Shown: positions 24,094 through 33,903 of the stretch, piece after piece
Numbering within the stretch: the stretch's first letter is position 1
How the letters are laid out: every line of letters begins with the position of its first letter
Assembly: GCA_017465475.1 (NCBI GenBank)
Contig: JAFTWC010000040.1
Span: forward strand, 1-63,059
DNA from: Lachnospiraceae bacterium
GTDB lineage: Bacteria > Bacillota > Clostridia > Lachnospirales > Lachnospiraceae
DNA length: 63,059 bases
Direction of reading: 5' to 3'
Made by a program: the position numbers and the translations under genes
Notes under the pieces: model-generated
Database searches by the model: none
What the model was told of the DNA's origin: nothing
The model's input: only the letters and a program-made list of their open reading frames with translations

Positions 24094-26328
24094 GTGCGGT
24101 ATGCCGATGTAATTGTAGACATTTCGCTTGAAAAACTGGATAAGACATACCAATATGCGATTCCGGAACACTTACAGGAAGTAGTCACGGTGGGAGCAAA
24201 GGTAGAAGTTCCCTTCGGTGGAGGAAACCGCAAATTAGACGGTTATGTAATGGAATTGTCCGATACCCCGGTATTTGATCCGGCGCGTACCAAAGAGATT
24301 TTATCGGTTGTACCGGGAGCGGTATCCTTGGAACATCGTTCCATTCGTTTGGCGTATTGGATGAAAGAACACTTCGGCGGGACGATGAATGAAGCATTAA
24401 AAACCGTACTTCCGGTCAAACAGGAAGTTCGCAATGTAAAAAAGAGAACACTGGTGTTAAATGCCGAAAAAGAACAGTTTGCTAAGTATTATGAGCTGGC
24501 GGTGAAACGAAAATACGAGGCGCGGCTTCGGTTGTTGGATGCGCTTGCAGAGAAAAAGGAACTGGATTACGGAGACGCGGTACAGAAATTAAAAATTTCA
24601 ACAACTACCATAGAAGCAGTGTGCCGGGACGGAATCATTACGTTACGGGAGGAAACACTTTACCGAAATCCGGCAAAAGGGGTAAAACAGACAGAAAAGC
24701 CTTGTTTAAATACAGAACAGCAGGAAGCTGTAGATCGGGTTTGGCAGGAATATGAAGTCGGAAAAAGAGGAACCTATTTACTATTCGGTGTTACCGGAAG
24801 CGGAAAAACCGAAGTGTACCTGGAATTAATTGAGAGGGTAGTAAAGGAAGGAAAACAGGCAATTGTTTTAATACCGGAGATTTCGCTTACATTCCAGACT
24901 GTGCGCAGGTTTTATGAACGATTCGGAGAACGGGTGTCGGTGCTTCATTCCAGATTATCGGCGGGAGAGCGATTTGATCAGTATACGAGGGCACGAGAAG
25001 GCGAAATCGACGTGATGATCGGCCCAAGATCTGCATTATTCACACCCTTTGAACACTTGGGACTTATCATTATGGATGAAGAACAGGAAGGGGCTTATAA
25101 AAGTGAAGGAACGCCGAAGTATCATGTCAGGGAAACCGCGGAATATCTGGCGGAGTTGACGGGAGCTTCCTTACTCCTGGGTTCTGCCACACCGTCGTTA
25201 GAGGCCTATACAAGGGCTAAGGAAGGAACGTATTGTTTGCTTACGTTAAAGCACAGAGCCAAAGAAGCTGTCATGCCAAAGGTGGAAATCGTTGATTTAC
25301 GACAGGAATTGGCAGAAGGAAATCGTTCCATGTTTAGCAGAAGGCTAAAGCAAAGCATGGAGGAGAAGCTCCAAAAAGGCGAGCAGGTGATGTTGTTTTT
25401 AAATCGACGGGGATATGCAGGAACTGTTTCCTGCAGAGCCTGCGGGGAAGGAATGAAATGTCCTCACTGTGATGTGTCACTAACCTTTCATAAGGGTGGA
25501 AAGCTTTTGTGCCATTATTGCGGCTACGAAACGGTACAACCGAAGCTTTGCCCATCCTGTGGCTCCAAATATATCGGGTTGTTCGGTACAGGGACACAAA
25601 AAGTGGAGGAAGCGGTTTTGCGAGAGTTTCCGGGGGTAAAAGTACTTCGAATGGATGCGGATACCACAAAGAACAAAGGCGGACACGAAAAAATCGCGGA
25701 AGCTTTTGCAATGGGAGAAGCACAAGTTTTAATCGGAACCCAGATGATTGTAAAAGGACATGATTTTCCAAGGGTTACGTTAGTCGGGATTATTGCGGCG
25801 GACTTGTCATTGTATGCCGGAGATTACAGAGCAGCAGAGCGTACGTTTTGTCTGCTTGCACAGGCGGCAGGAAGAGCAGGAAGGGATAAATTGCCGGGAG
25901 AAGTGGTTATTCAGACATATCAACCGGATCATTACAGTATTGTAACAGCGGCAACGGAAGATTATGAGTCTTTTTACACACAGGAAATGGCATATCGCAG
26001 GTTATTACGGTATCCGCCGGTAGCTCATGTGCTTGCTGTATTAGTGCAGGCAGAAGAAGAAATTCAGGCAAAAGAGGCAGCAGAAAGGATTGCATCTGCG
26101 CTACAGAAGGCAATAAAACCGGAGGAAAGGTTCGGGACCGTGACGGGACCGGTGCCGGCTGGACTTGCAAAAGCGAATGATTTGTATCGTTTTTTGATTT
26201 ATGTAAAATCCGCAAGTTATGAGCGATTGATGGAGTTTCATAAGGTCGCCGGAGCGGAGAAAGTATTGACAGAATCGTCAATGAAGTGTAACATACAGTT
26301 TGACTTTAACCCACTTGGCGGGTATTGA
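24094..26328 (+). CDS. priA: Primosomal replication restart helicase PriA
   Basis: GTG start at 24094 behind AAAAGGAGGG. The 744-residue protein has the N-terminal 3'-end-binding domain (MRYADVIVDISLEKLDKTYQYAIP), Walker A LLFGVTGSGKTEVYLELI, DEEQ box IIMDEEQEGAYKSE, and a zinc module CRACGEGMKCPHC ... CHYCGYETVQPKLCPSCGS between helicase motifs. Motifs V/VI appear as VLIGTQMIVKGHDFPRVTLVGI and AAGRAGRDKLPGEVVIQT. PriA reloads the replisome at stalled forks. priA-def-fmt-zinc peptidase-rsmB-rlmN-PP2C-kinase-rsgA-rpe is the usual Firmicutes order, confirming the call. Confidence 0.97.
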   Translation: MRYADVIVDISLEKLDKTYQYAIPEHLQEVVTVGAKVEVPFGGGNRKLDGYVMELSDTPVFDPARTKEILSVVPGAVSLEHRSIRLAYWMKEHFGGTMNEALKTVLPVKQEVRNVKKRTLVLNAEKEQFAKYYELAVKRKYEARLRLLDALAEKKELDYGDAVQKLKISTTTIEAVCRDGIITLREETLYRNPAKGVKQTEKPCLNTEQQEAVDRVWQEYEVGKRGTYLLFGVTGSGKTEVYLELIERVVKEGKQAIVLIPEISLTFQTVRRFYERFGERVSVLHSRLSAGERFDQYTRAREGEIDVMIGPRSALFTPFEHLGLIIMDEEQEGAYKSEGTPKYHVRETAEYLAELTGASLLLGSATPSLEAYTRAKEGTYCLLTLKHRAKEAVMPKVEIVDLRQELAEGNRSMFSRRLKQSMEEKLQKGEQVMLFLNRRGYAGTVSCRACGEGMKCPHCDVSLTFHKGGKLLCHYCGYETVQPKLCPSCGSKYIGLFGTGTQKVEEAVLREFPGVKVLRMDADTTKNKGGHEKIAEAFAMGEAQVLIGTQMIVKGHDFPRVTLVGIIAADLSLYAGDYRAAERTFCLLAQAAGRAGRDKLPGEVVIQTYQPDHYSIVTAATEDYESFYTQEMAYRRLLRYPPVAHVLAVLVQAEEEIQAKEAAERIASALQKAIKPEERFGTVTGPVPAGLAKANDLYRFLIYVKSASYERLMEFHKVAGAEKVLTESSMKCNIQFDFNPLGGY

Positions 26329-26348
26329 TACCATAGGAGGATAAAAAA

Positions 26349-26825
26349 ATGGCATTGAGAAAAATAAGAACATTAGGTGACCCGGTTTTAGAGAAGGTGG
26401 CAAAGCCGATACCGGAAGTAACTGAAAAAATTAAAGAATTGGCTTATGATATGTTGGATACAATGTATACTGCTAACGGAGTGGGTCTTGCGGCGCCACA
26501 GGTAGGAGTGTTAAAAAGAATCGTGGTAATCGATGTGTCACCGGAAGGAGATAAACCGATGATTCTTATTAATCCTGAAATTATTGCGATGTCAGGAACT
26601 CAGAGCGGCGACGAAGGCTGTCTTAGTGTACCGGGAAAAGCTGGTTGTGTTACCAGACCGAACGAAGTAACGGTACGTGCGTATAATTTAAAAATGCAGC
26701 AGATAGAATTCACGGGAACGGAATTACTTGCAAGAGCCCTTTGTCATGAGATTGATCATCTGGATGGCATTGTTTATGTGGAAAAAGTGGAAGGCGAATT
26801 ACACGATGTAGCTGCACAGGAGTAG
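26349..26825 (+). CDS. def: Peptide deformylase
   Basis: A 158-residue metalloenzyme removing the N-formyl group from new proteins. All three motifs are present: motif 1 GVGLAAPQVG, motif 2 EGCLSVPG with the metal-binding Cys, motif 3 CHEIDHLDG with the two metal His and catalytic Glu. The short C-terminus ending YVEKVEGELHDVAAQE fits type I enzymes of Clostridia. It starts 20 bases after priA and precedes fmt, which supplies the formyl groups it removes. Confidence 0.97.
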   Translation: MALRKIRTLGDPVLEKVAKPIPEVTEKIKELAYDMLDTMYTANGVGLAAPQVGVLKRIVVIDVSPEGDKPMILINPEIIAMSGTQSGDEGCLSVPGKAGCVTRPNEVTVRAYNLKMQQIEFTGTELLARALCHEIDHLDGIVYVEKVEGELHDVAAQE

Positions 26826-26838
26826 CAGGAGGACAGAA

Positions 26839-27774
26839 ATGAAAGCTGTTTTTATGGGAACGCCGGATATTGCGGCAGAGGTATTAAAGTGTTTGCTTAC
26901 TTCGGAACATGAGATTATTGCTGTTGTAACACAGCCGGATCGTCCGAAGGGGCGCGGAAAGGAATTGGCAAAGTCTCCTGTTAAGTTGGTTGCAGAAGAG
27001 CATAATATTCCTGTGTTACAGCCGGAACGTGTGAAAGCACCGGAAGCAGTGGCGGAACTTCGTGCGTTGGCACCGGATATTATTCTGGTAGCTGCATTCG
27101 GTCAGATTATTTCAAAAGAGATTTTGGATATGCCGAAATACGGTTGCATTAATGTGCATGCATCGTTACTTCCGGAGTATCGCGGGGCGGCGCCGATTCA
27201 ATGGTCGATTATAGATGGGAAGGAAAAGACCGGAATTACCATTATGCGTATGGATGAAGGAATCGATACCGGTGATATGATCTGTAAGGCAGAGGTTCCG
27301 ATTACGCCGGAGGAGACCGGAGGAAGTTTGCACGATAAACTGGCAGCAGCAGGAGGTCCGTTGCTTCTTTCTGCTATCAAACAAATTGAAGAGGGGACCG
27401 CAGTCTATACACCGCAAAATCATGAGGAGCATACTTATGCAAAAATGTTACGTAAGGAACTCGGCAAGTTGGATTTTACGTCTTCTGCGGAGAAACTTGA
27501 GCGTTTGATTCGTGGTTTAAATCCTTGGCCGAGTGCGTATACTTATAAGGATGGTAAGACGATTAAGTTTTGGAATGCATCGGTTTCGTATGAGAAGTTT
27601 GAACCGTGTCCGTGCGGAACGTTAGTATCTGTCAGCAACGGAATGCTTTGGATTATGACCGGTAACGGAATTCTTGTGGTAAATGAAGTTCAGCCGGAAG
27701 GAAAACGCCGCATGACAACGGAAGAGTATTTAAGAGGGTATCCGTTGACACCGGGAGTGGTATTCGGCAGTTAA
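26839..27774 (+). CDS. fmt: Methionyl-tRNA formyltransferase
   Basis: A 311-residue protein. The N-terminal formyltransferase domain opens with MKAVFMGTPDIAAEVLKCLL and has the folate/catalytic signature INVHASLLPEYRGAAPIQWSII, with the catalytic Asn/His, then MRMDEGIDTGDM. The C-terminal tRNA-binding barrel starts near RKELGKLDFTSSAEKLERLIRGLNPWPSAYT. It formylates initiator Met-tRNA using 10-formyl-tetrahydrofolate. RBS AGGAGGAC; 13 bases separate it from def. Confidence 0.97.
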   Translation: MKAVFMGTPDIAAEVLKCLLTSEHEIIAVVTQPDRPKGRGKELAKSPVKLVAEEHNIPVLQPERVKAPEAVAELRALAPDIILVAAFGQIISKEILDMPKYGCINVHASLLPEYRGAAPIQWSIIDGKEKTGITIMRMDEGIDTGDMICKAEVPITPEETGGSLHDKLAAAGGPLLLSAIKQIEEGTAVYTPQNHEEHTYAKMLRKELGKLDFTSSAEKLERLIRGLNPWPSAYTYKDGKTIKFWNASVSYEKFEPCPCGTLVSVSNGMLWIMTGNGILVVNEVQPEGKRRMTTEEYLRGYPLTPGVVFGS

Positions 27775-27852
27775 AGGAAATGTATAAAGTTGTGTTTCGG
27801 GACAGATAGGTGTGACCGGATAAAAAGCCGGTGGGAAGAACGGAGGTAGCGA

Positions 27853-28542
27853 ATGTATTGGTATTATGACTGGACGTACATTTTAATTATTATCGGAGCA
27901 GTATTGTCCTTATGGGCTTCTGCAGGAGTAAAGGGAACTTTTTCCAAATATTCCAAGGTTTTGTCAAGAAGCGGCATGACTGCAGCTGATGTGGCGGAAC
28001 GTATTCTGCGTGGTGCCGGAATTTATGATGTGAAGGTGGAACGGGTTTCGGGAAACTTGACAGACCATTACGATTCATCTACAAAGATACTTCGTTTATC
28101 CGATACGGTATACGGAAGTTCTTCTGTGGCTGCCATCGGTGTGGCGGCACATGAATGCGGGCATGCCATTCAGGACAGTGAATCTTATGTTCCGCTTCGA
28201 TTAAGGCATTTTCTTGTGCCGGTAGTAAATATCGGAAACACGTTATCTATGCCGTTATTTGTAATCGGTTTATTGCTTGGCATGTATGATACGTTGGTCC
28301 CAATCGGTATTTTCTTGTTTTCCTTTGCGGTTTTGTTTCAGATTGTTACATTACCGGTGGAATTTAATGCTTCTTCCAGAGCAGTGGCTGTTTTGGGAGA
28401 TAGCGGGATGGTGGCATCGGAAGAGTTACCGAAGGTGAAAAAAGTGTTGCGTGCGGCAGCTTACACCTATCTTGCGGCAGCTGCGGCATCCGCATTACAG
28501 CTATTGCGTTTGATATTACTTGCACGCAGAAGGAGAGATTAG
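27853..28542 (+). CDS. Membrane zinc metallopeptidase (PF04298 family)
   Basis: A 229-residue membrane protein with an N-terminal span (YILIIIGAVLSLWASAGVKGTFSKY), a zinc-protease motif AAHECGHAIQDSE, and further spans at about 118-145, 150-175 and near the C-terminus. The sequence VKVERVSGNLTDHYDSSTKILRLSDTVYGSSSVAAIGVAAHECGHAIQ is diagnostic of the Zn_peptidase_2 family (YugP-like). Its substrate is unknown. It is a conserved occupant of the fmt-rsmB interval in Clostridia. The next gene starts one base after its stop. Confidence 0.92.
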   Translation: MYWYYDWTYILIIIGAVLSLWASAGVKGTFSKYSKVLSRSGMTAADVAERILRGAGIYDVKVERVSGNLTDHYDSSTKILRLSDTVYGSSSVAAIGVAAHECGHAIQDSESYVPLRLRHFLVPVVNIGNTLSMPLFVIGLLLGMYDTLVPIGIFLFSFAVLFQIVTLPVEFNASSRAVAVLGDSGMVASEELPKVKKVLRAAAYTYLAAAAASALQLLRLILLARRRRD

Positions 28543-28543
28543 G

Positions 28544-29911
28544 ATGGCTACGGAAGAAAAGCGCAGTCTTACTGCCAGGGAAGCAGCGGTGAAAATGCTG
28601 ATGGAAGTCTGTAAGGACAAGCAGTTTTCCCATGTGATAAAAGCAAAGTATCTGGATAAAATTGAAGAGAAAAGAGAACGTGCGCTGGCCACCAGATTGT
28701 TTGAAGGCTCTTTGGAACGCATGATAGAGCTGGATTATATTATTGATTCTTTTTCGAAAACGCCGGTACGTAAGATGAAACCGGTAATTGCCGCTATCTT
28801 ACGAATGACGGTATATCAATTACGCTTTATGGACAAGATTCCTGACGGAGCAGCTTGTAATGAAGCTGTAAAACTTGCGAAAAAGTACGGTTTTGCCGGA
28901 TTGTCCGGATTTGTAAACGGTGTAGCCCGTTCGGTGGCGAGAGCAGAAGAGATAACGTATCCGAAGAAAGAGGAGGATATACGAAGCTATTTATCCGTAA
29001 AGTATTCTATGCCGGCGATGATTGTAGATCAAATGATAGAACAGTACGGAGAAGAAACGACGGAAACCGTATTTTCTGATTTTTTGGAAACGGAATCCTG
29101 TGTAACCGTACGATGCATGACACATTCTACGGATGTAGAAAAGCTAAAGTTTGAGCTTCAACAAGCCGATGTAACGGTGGAAGAAGGGTTTTATTCCAAG
29201 GAGGCGTTACGGCTGTTTGGAATGGATGCACCGGAACGTCTTCCGATGTTTTCCGATGGAGCGTTTTATATTCAGGATGAAAGTTCCATGCAGGCAGTGC
29301 TTGCGGCAGGACTGTCAGGAAACGAATCGGTACTGGATTTGTGTGCCGCACCGGGTGGAAAATCCGTGATGGCAGCTGATATTTTATTGTCTCGCGGAAC
29401 CGGTACTGTGACGGCCTGTGATGTTACCGATGCAAAGGTTAAATTAATCAATGAAAACAAATCCCGATGCAGAGTAGAAAATCTTATAACCCGCAGGGCA
29501 GATGCGACCGTATTTCGGAAGGATGATGCGGAGAAGTTTGATGTGGTATTGGCAGATGTGCCGTGTTCGGGTTTGGGGATTATCGGAAAGAAGCCGGACA
29601 TTAAGTTGTTTATGACAACGGAGCAGGAAAAAGAGTTGTGTGTGTTACAAAAAGCAATTTTGAAAAATGCGGTACAGTATGTAAAGCCGGGCGGAGTGCT
29701 TGTTTTTTCTACCTGTACATTAAATAAAGAAGAGAACATGGGTGGGTATGAGTTTTTAAAAACGGAATGTGATATGATACCGGAAAGTTTAGAACCGTTT
29801 CTTCATTCGGAGCTGTGGGGGGGAACGGCGAAAGAAGGTTATGTGCAGATGATTCCGGGAATTCATAAGACGGACGGCTTTTTTGTTTCCAGATTCCGTA
29901 AAAAGGCATGA
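28544..29911 (+). CDS. rsmB: 16S rRNA (cytosine-967-C5) methyltransferase
   Basis: The start is ATG 28544, one base after the upstream stop; a start at 28520 would overlap that gene and its SD. The 455-residue protein has an N-terminal NusB-like RNA-binding domain (about 1-140, with LTAREAAVKMLMEV, YQLRFMDKIPDGAACNEAVKLAKKYG) and a Rossmann methyltransferase domain with SAM motif VLDLCAAPGGKSVMAADIL. The two catalytic cysteines are in LADVPCSGLGIIGKKPD and FSTCTLNKEEN. It methylates C967 (E. coli numbering) in the small-subunit rRNA. Confidence 0.96.
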   Translation: MATEEKRSLTAREAAVKMLMEVCKDKQFSHVIKAKYLDKIEEKRERALATRLFEGSLERMIELDYIIDSFSKTPVRKMKPVIAAILRMTVYQLRFMDKIPDGAACNEAVKLAKKYGFAGLSGFVNGVARSVARAEEITYPKKEEDIRSYLSVKYSMPAMIVDQMIEQYGEETTETVFSDFLETESCVTVRCMTHSTDVEKLKFELQQADVTVEEGFYSKEALRLFGMDAPERLPMFSDGAFYIQDESSMQAVLAAGLSGNESVLDLCAAPGGKSVMAADILLSRGTGTVTACDVTDAKVKLINENKSRCRVENLITRRADATVFRKDDAEKFDVVLADVPCSGLGIIGKKPDIKLFMTTEQEKELCVLQKAILKNAVQYVKPGGVLVFSTCTLNKEENMGGYEFLKTECDMIPESLEPFLHSELWGGTAKEGYVQMIPGIHKTDGFFVSRFRKKA

Positions 29912-29920
29912 GGTGATTGA

Positions 29921-30985
29921 ATGCAGGATGAGAAAAAAGATATCAAATCTTTTACAATAGAAGAACTTACGGAAGAATTTCTGGCGATGGGAGAAAAAAA
30001 GTTCCGTGCCACACAGGTGTTTGACTGGTTACATAAACGAGGTGTGACGGATTTTAATGAAATGACAAATATATCTTCCGGATTAAGGGAAAAGTTAGCA
30101 GAGCGGTATCAGCTGGTAACGTTGCGGGAGGTAAGAAGGCTTGCGTCTGCGCAGGACGAAACCGTAAAGTTCTTGTTTGCCCTGCCGGATGATAAGGTAA
30201 TCGAAAGTGTATTTATGAAGTATAAGCATGGGAATTCCGTATGTATTTCTTCTCAAGCCGGATGCCGTATGGGATGCCGTTTTTGTGCCTCCACGTTAGG
30301 CGGTTTGGAACGTAATCTGTTACCTTCGGAAATGCTGGAACAGATTTATCGGATTCAGGAATTGACCGGAGAGAGGGTTTCCAATGTGGTGGTAATGGGA
30401 ACCGGAGAGCCGATGGATAACTATGACAATCTGGTACGTTTTCTACACTTGGTTTCCGATTCTGCGGGACAGGGAATGAGTTTGCGGAATATTACGGTGT
30501 CTACTTGCGGAATTGTGGAAAATATGAGACGATTTGCGGAAGAAGGGCTTCCGGTAACGTTGGCACTATCGCTGCATGCGCCAAACGATGAAGCAAGAAA
30601 ACGGTTGATGCCGGTAGCCAATAAATATGCATTAAAGGATGTATTAGAGGCTTGTGATTACTATTTTGAGAAAACCGGGCGTCGAATCAGCTATGAATAC
30701 AGTCTGGTGGCAGGAGAGAATGATAAGGAAGAAGAAGCAGATGCTTTAGGAAGATTGTTACGTGGGAAAAACTGCCATGTAAATTTGATTCCGGTGAATC
30801 CTATAAAGGAAAGGGAATATAAGCAATCAAGTTTTAAAAATGTTTTAAATTTTAGAAAAAGACTTGAAAAATATAATATAAATGTTACTATTAGAAGAGA
30901 ATTAGGTGCTGATATCGGTGCGGCTTGCGGACAACTCAGGAAAAGTCATTTAGATGAAGCATCTGAGACGGGGGGATTGTTGTAA
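29921..30985 (+). CDS. rlmN: Dual-specificity 23S rRNA/tRNA adenine-C2 methyltransferase
   Basis: A 354-residue radical-SAM enzyme. The cluster motif is CRMGCRFCAST, with upstream SVCISSQAG; the SAM-contact motif is VVMGTGEPMDNYDNL. The resolving Cys is in NVTIRRELGADIGAACGQL near the C-terminus, and the second reactive Cys is in ITVSTCGIVENM. The N-terminal helical domain (FRATQVFDWLHKRGVTDF) is the RlmN RNA-binding part. It methylates A2503 of 23S rRNA and A37 of some tRNAs. The wild-type active site pattern is RlmN-like; distinction from Cfr rests on operon position. Confidence 0.96.
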   Translation: MQDEKKDIKSFTIEELTEEFLAMGEKKFRATQVFDWLHKRGVTDFNEMTNISSGLREKLAERYQLVTLREVRRLASAQDETVKFLFALPDDKVIESVFMKYKHGNSVCISSQAGCRMGCRFCASTLGGLERNLLPSEMLEQIYRIQELTGERVSNVVVMGTGEPMDNYDNLVRFLHLVSDSAGQGMSLRNITVSTCGIVENMRRFAEEGLPVTLALSLHAPNDEARKRLMPVANKYALKDVLEACDYYFEKTGRRISYEYSLVAGENDKEEEADALGRLLRGKNCHVNLIPVNPIKEREYKQSSFKNVLNFRKRLEKYNINVTIRRELGADIGAACGQLRKSHLDEASETGGLL

Positions 30986-31018
30986 TCGGGTGATGAGTTA
31001 CGGAGGAGGTGACATACC

Positions 31019-31753
31019 TTGCGTGGGTATTTTACTACGGATAAAGGGAAAACGAGGGAAATTAATCAGGATTACATATATTGCAGCAATGAACCTGTAG
31101 GGGATTTGCCGAATTTATATATTGTTGCGGACGGAATGGGAGGCTATAATGCAGGAGATTTTGCGTCCCGATGCAGTGTGGATTCTTTTGTGGAATGCGT
31201 ACAGAAGAAGGAGCAGCTGACGGTAATCAGCACTATGAAGACTGCCTTGGAGTGCGCAAATAAGACTGTATTGCAGCAAGCCAGAGAACATGAAGAGTTC
31301 AGTGGAATGGGAACTACGTTTGTTGCGGCCACCGTGTTTCCGGAGAAAGCTTATGTAATGAATGTTGGTGACAGCAGACTGTATCTTGTAGGAAATGAAA
31401 TACGGCAGATAACGGTAGACCATTCTTATGTGGAAGAAATGGTGCGTAAAGGGGAATTGCAGCGTAAAGATGCCAGAGTACATCCGAAAAAGAATGTGAT
31501 TACCCGTGCAGTTGGTGTTACGGAAGATATTGAGGCAGATTTTTATGAAATTGAGACGGAAGAAGAGTTCCGTTTCCTTTTGATTTGCACGGATGGACTG
31601 ACCAATATGGTTGAGGATGCAGAAATCCGTCACATTATAATGAAACATGAGGAAAACCCGCAGGATGCGGTGCAGATGTTGGTAAAAAAGGCAAATGAGT
31701 ATGGTGGGAAAGATAACATCTCAGTAATCATTGTAAGCATGAAGCAAGAATAG
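31019..31753 (+). CDS. PP2C-type Ser/Thr protein phosphatase (Stp/PrpC)
   Basis: A TTG start at 31019 follows GGAGGAGGTG. The 244-residue phosphatase has the bacterial PP2C motifs: RGYFTTDKGKTREINQDYIY (with the metal-binding Asp), IVADGMGGYNAGDFAS, GMGTTFVAATVF, MNVGDSRLYLVGNEI, ITRAVGV, LLICTDGLTNMV and the terminal GGKDNISVIIV. It removes phosphate from proteins modified by the PASTA kinase encoded 15 bases downstream, the usual reversible pair controlling wall growth and dormancy exit in Gram-positives. Confidence 0.95.
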   Translation: MRGYFTTDKGKTREINQDYIYCSNEPVGDLPNLYIVADGMGGYNAGDFASRCSVDSFVECVQKKEQLTVISTMKTALECANKTVLQQAREHEEFSGMGTTFVAATVFPEKAYVMNVGDSRLYLVGNEIRQITVDHSYVEEMVRKGELQRKDARVHPKKNVITRAVGVTEDIEADFYEIETEEEFRFLLICTDGLTNMVEDAEIRHIIMKHEENPQDAVQMLVKKANEYGGKDNISVIIVSMKQE

Positions 31754-31767
31754 AAAGGTGAGGTAGT

Positions 31768-33903
31768 ATGGTAAAACCAGGAATGTTTATCAGCGAGCGT
31801 TACGAGATAATTGAAAAAGTAGGTTCCGGTGGTATGGCGGATGTTTATCGCGCGAAATGCCATCGTTTAAATCGTTATGTGGGAATTAAGATTTTGAAGC
31901 CGGAGTTTTCGGCAGATAAGAATCTTGTATCTAAGTTTCGTGCGGAGGCACAGTCTGCGGCAGGACTTTCCCATCCGAATATAGTAAGTGTGTATGATGT
32001 AGGTGACGACGGTGATTTACATTATATTGTTATGGAGTTGGTGGAAGGTATCACCTTAAAGAAATTTATTGAAAAGAAGGGAAAGCTGGAGATTAAGGAA
32101 GCTATCGGTATTGCAATTCAGATATCCCAAGGTCTTGAAGCGGCTCATGATAATCACATCGTACACCGTGACATTAAGCCACAGAATATAATTATTTCCC
32201 GTGAGGGAAAAGTGAAAGTGGCGGATTTCGGCATTGCAAAAGCAGCTACTACCAATACGGTGACTCAGAATGCAGTAGGTTCGGTACATTATTTGTCTCC
32301 GGAGCAGGCAAGAGGCGGTTACAGTGATGAGAAGAGTGATATTTATTCTCTTGGTGTAACAATGTATGAGATGTTGTGCGGAAAGGTTCCGTTTGCGGGA
32401 GATAATACGGTTTCCGTGGCACTTTCTCATATTCAATATGAACCGGTTCCGGTAAAGGAAGTAAATCCGGCGGTTCCGTACAGTGTAGATAAAATTGTTC
32501 AGAAATGTATGCAGAAGAAACCGGAAAACCGCTATTTATCCGCTTCCGAACTGATTGTGGATTTAAAGCGTTCCGTGATGAATCCGGAGGGAGATTTTGT
32601 CCGTATTACAGCTGGGGTTGTATCGGATTCTCCGACGAAGAATATGACCCAGGATGAGTTGGCGGTAATTAAAAGTGCTGCCAAGTCTCCGGCACCTCGT
32701 TATGAAGTAAACCAGCAAAAGAACGCTAAGGTTCTTCGAGAAGAGGAAGAAGAGCTGGACGGCAATGATTCCAAATGGGATAAGACGGTAATTGTTGCAA
32801 GTATTATTGTAATATTTATTGCTATGGCTGCTATTATTTTTGCGGTGATCAAGTTTGTGGATTTCTTTGGTCAGGGGAGCGCTACACCGACTCTGGAACC
32901 GACAAGGGCCCATGGCACACCGGTTCCGACGGCGACTCCGTATCAGTCACTTACCACTACACCTTTGCAGAATGTAGTGGGACGTAAGTTAGAAGATGCG
33001 AAGGAAATGTTGTATAAGCAATCCGAATTGTTTACGATTTTGGACGGTGAAATCGATTACAGTGACAAGTATCCTGCCGGGACTGTTATTTCCCAGTATC
33101 CTGCCGGAGGGGTGGATGTAGCATTGGACGAAGAGATTACTTTGGTCATCAGTGCCGGACCGGAAATGAAACGAGTACCGGATTTTACGTTGTATGATTA
33201 TAACAGTGCAAGAGTTGAAGCAGAATATGATTTTAAAGTTCGTATTCAGTTTGAGAACAATGACTTGTTTAATCCGAATACGGTAATTCGTACCGAACCG
33301 GCAAGAGGAGAATATCTTGCAAAGGGCGGAGAGCTTGTATTAATTGTCAGTCGGGGGCAGTTAGAAAATGAAATGCCGAATTTAATCGGTATGACGTTGG
33401 AAGGTGCAAAGGTTTTACTGGAAGAACGAGGATTTAATCTTGGTGATGTAGATTATGAAGGTTCTCCGACTTACGAAGAGGGAAAGGTTATTTATCAGAG
33501 TGAATCCAAAGGAAATAATCTGGCGGTTGGCACTACCATTCATTTAACAGTAAGTAACGGTATTGTACCGGCTACTCCGACCCCGGTTCCTACAGTAACG
33601 CAGGGACCGACCCCGACCCCGGAAGCGGAAAAGAAAGAAATGTGGAAGGTGACGGTGGATATTCCGAGAAACCCGATGTATGAAGGGGATGTAACGTGGG
33701 TATTGATTGAAGTGGACTGTGAGGGAAATGACTGTACGTTATTTGATGACGATTACGGTTCTTATGAGATGTTTAATGCTCCGTCTCTTACCTATACGGT
33801 TCCAAAGGATAAGCTGACAGGAAAAGAGACAAAAGCAATTGTGTATTTAAACGGAAATCCTGCAGCTGAATTCCCTGTTTGGATTGAGGAAATTTTACAA
33901 TGA
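31768..33903 (+). CDS. prkC: PASTA-domain Ser/Thr protein kinase (PrkC/Stk type)
   Basis: A 711-residue membrane kinase. The cytoplasmic kinase domain (about 10-275) has the glycine loop VGSGGMADVYRA, the Lys in VGIKILKPEF, catalytic HRDIKPQNIII and DFGIAKA, and the activation segment VGSVHYLSPEQARGG. A single span lies near residues 343-370 (IVASIIVIFIAMAAIIFAVIKFV). Outside are a Thr/Pro spacer, three PASTA repeats (about 395-470, 471-535, 536-600), a second Thr/Pro spacer and a non-PASTA C-terminal beta-rich domain (about 625-711). PASTA repeats sense muropeptides or lipid II. It overlaps rsgA by four bases. Confidence 0.96.
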   Translation: MVKPGMFISERYEIIEKVGSGGMADVYRAKCHRLNRYVGIKILKPEFSADKNLVSKFRAEAQSAAGLSHPNIVSVYDVGDDGDLHYIVMELVEGITLKKFIEKKGKLEIKEAIGIAIQISQGLEAAHDNHIVHRDIKPQNIIISREGKVKVADFGIAKAATTNTVTQNAVGSVHYLSPEQARGGYSDEKSDIYSLGVTMYEMLCGKVPFAGDNTVSVALSHIQYEPVPVKEVNPAVPYSVDKIVQKCMQKKPENRYLSASELIVDLKRSVMNPEGDFVRITAGVVSDSPTKNMTQDELAVIKSAAKSPAPRYEVNQQKNAKVLREEEEELDGNDSKWDKTVIVASIIVIFIAMAAIIFAVIKFVDFFGQGSATPTLEPTRAHGTPVPTATPYQSLTTTPLQNVVGRKLEDAKEMLYKQSELFTILDGEIDYSDKYPAGTVISQYPAGGVDVALDEEITLVISAGPEMKRVPDFTLYDYNSARVEAEYDFKVRIQFENNDLFNPNTVIRTEPARGEYLAKGGELVLIVSRGQLENEMPNLIGMTLEGAKVLLEERGFNLGDVDYEGSPTYEEGKVIYQSESKGNNLAVGTTIHLTVSNGIVPATPTPVPTVTQGPTPTPEAEKKEMWKVTVDIPRNPMYEGDVTWVLIEVDCEGNDCTLFDDDYGSYEMFNAPSLTYTVPKDKLTGKETKAIVYLNGNPAAEFPVWIEEILQ

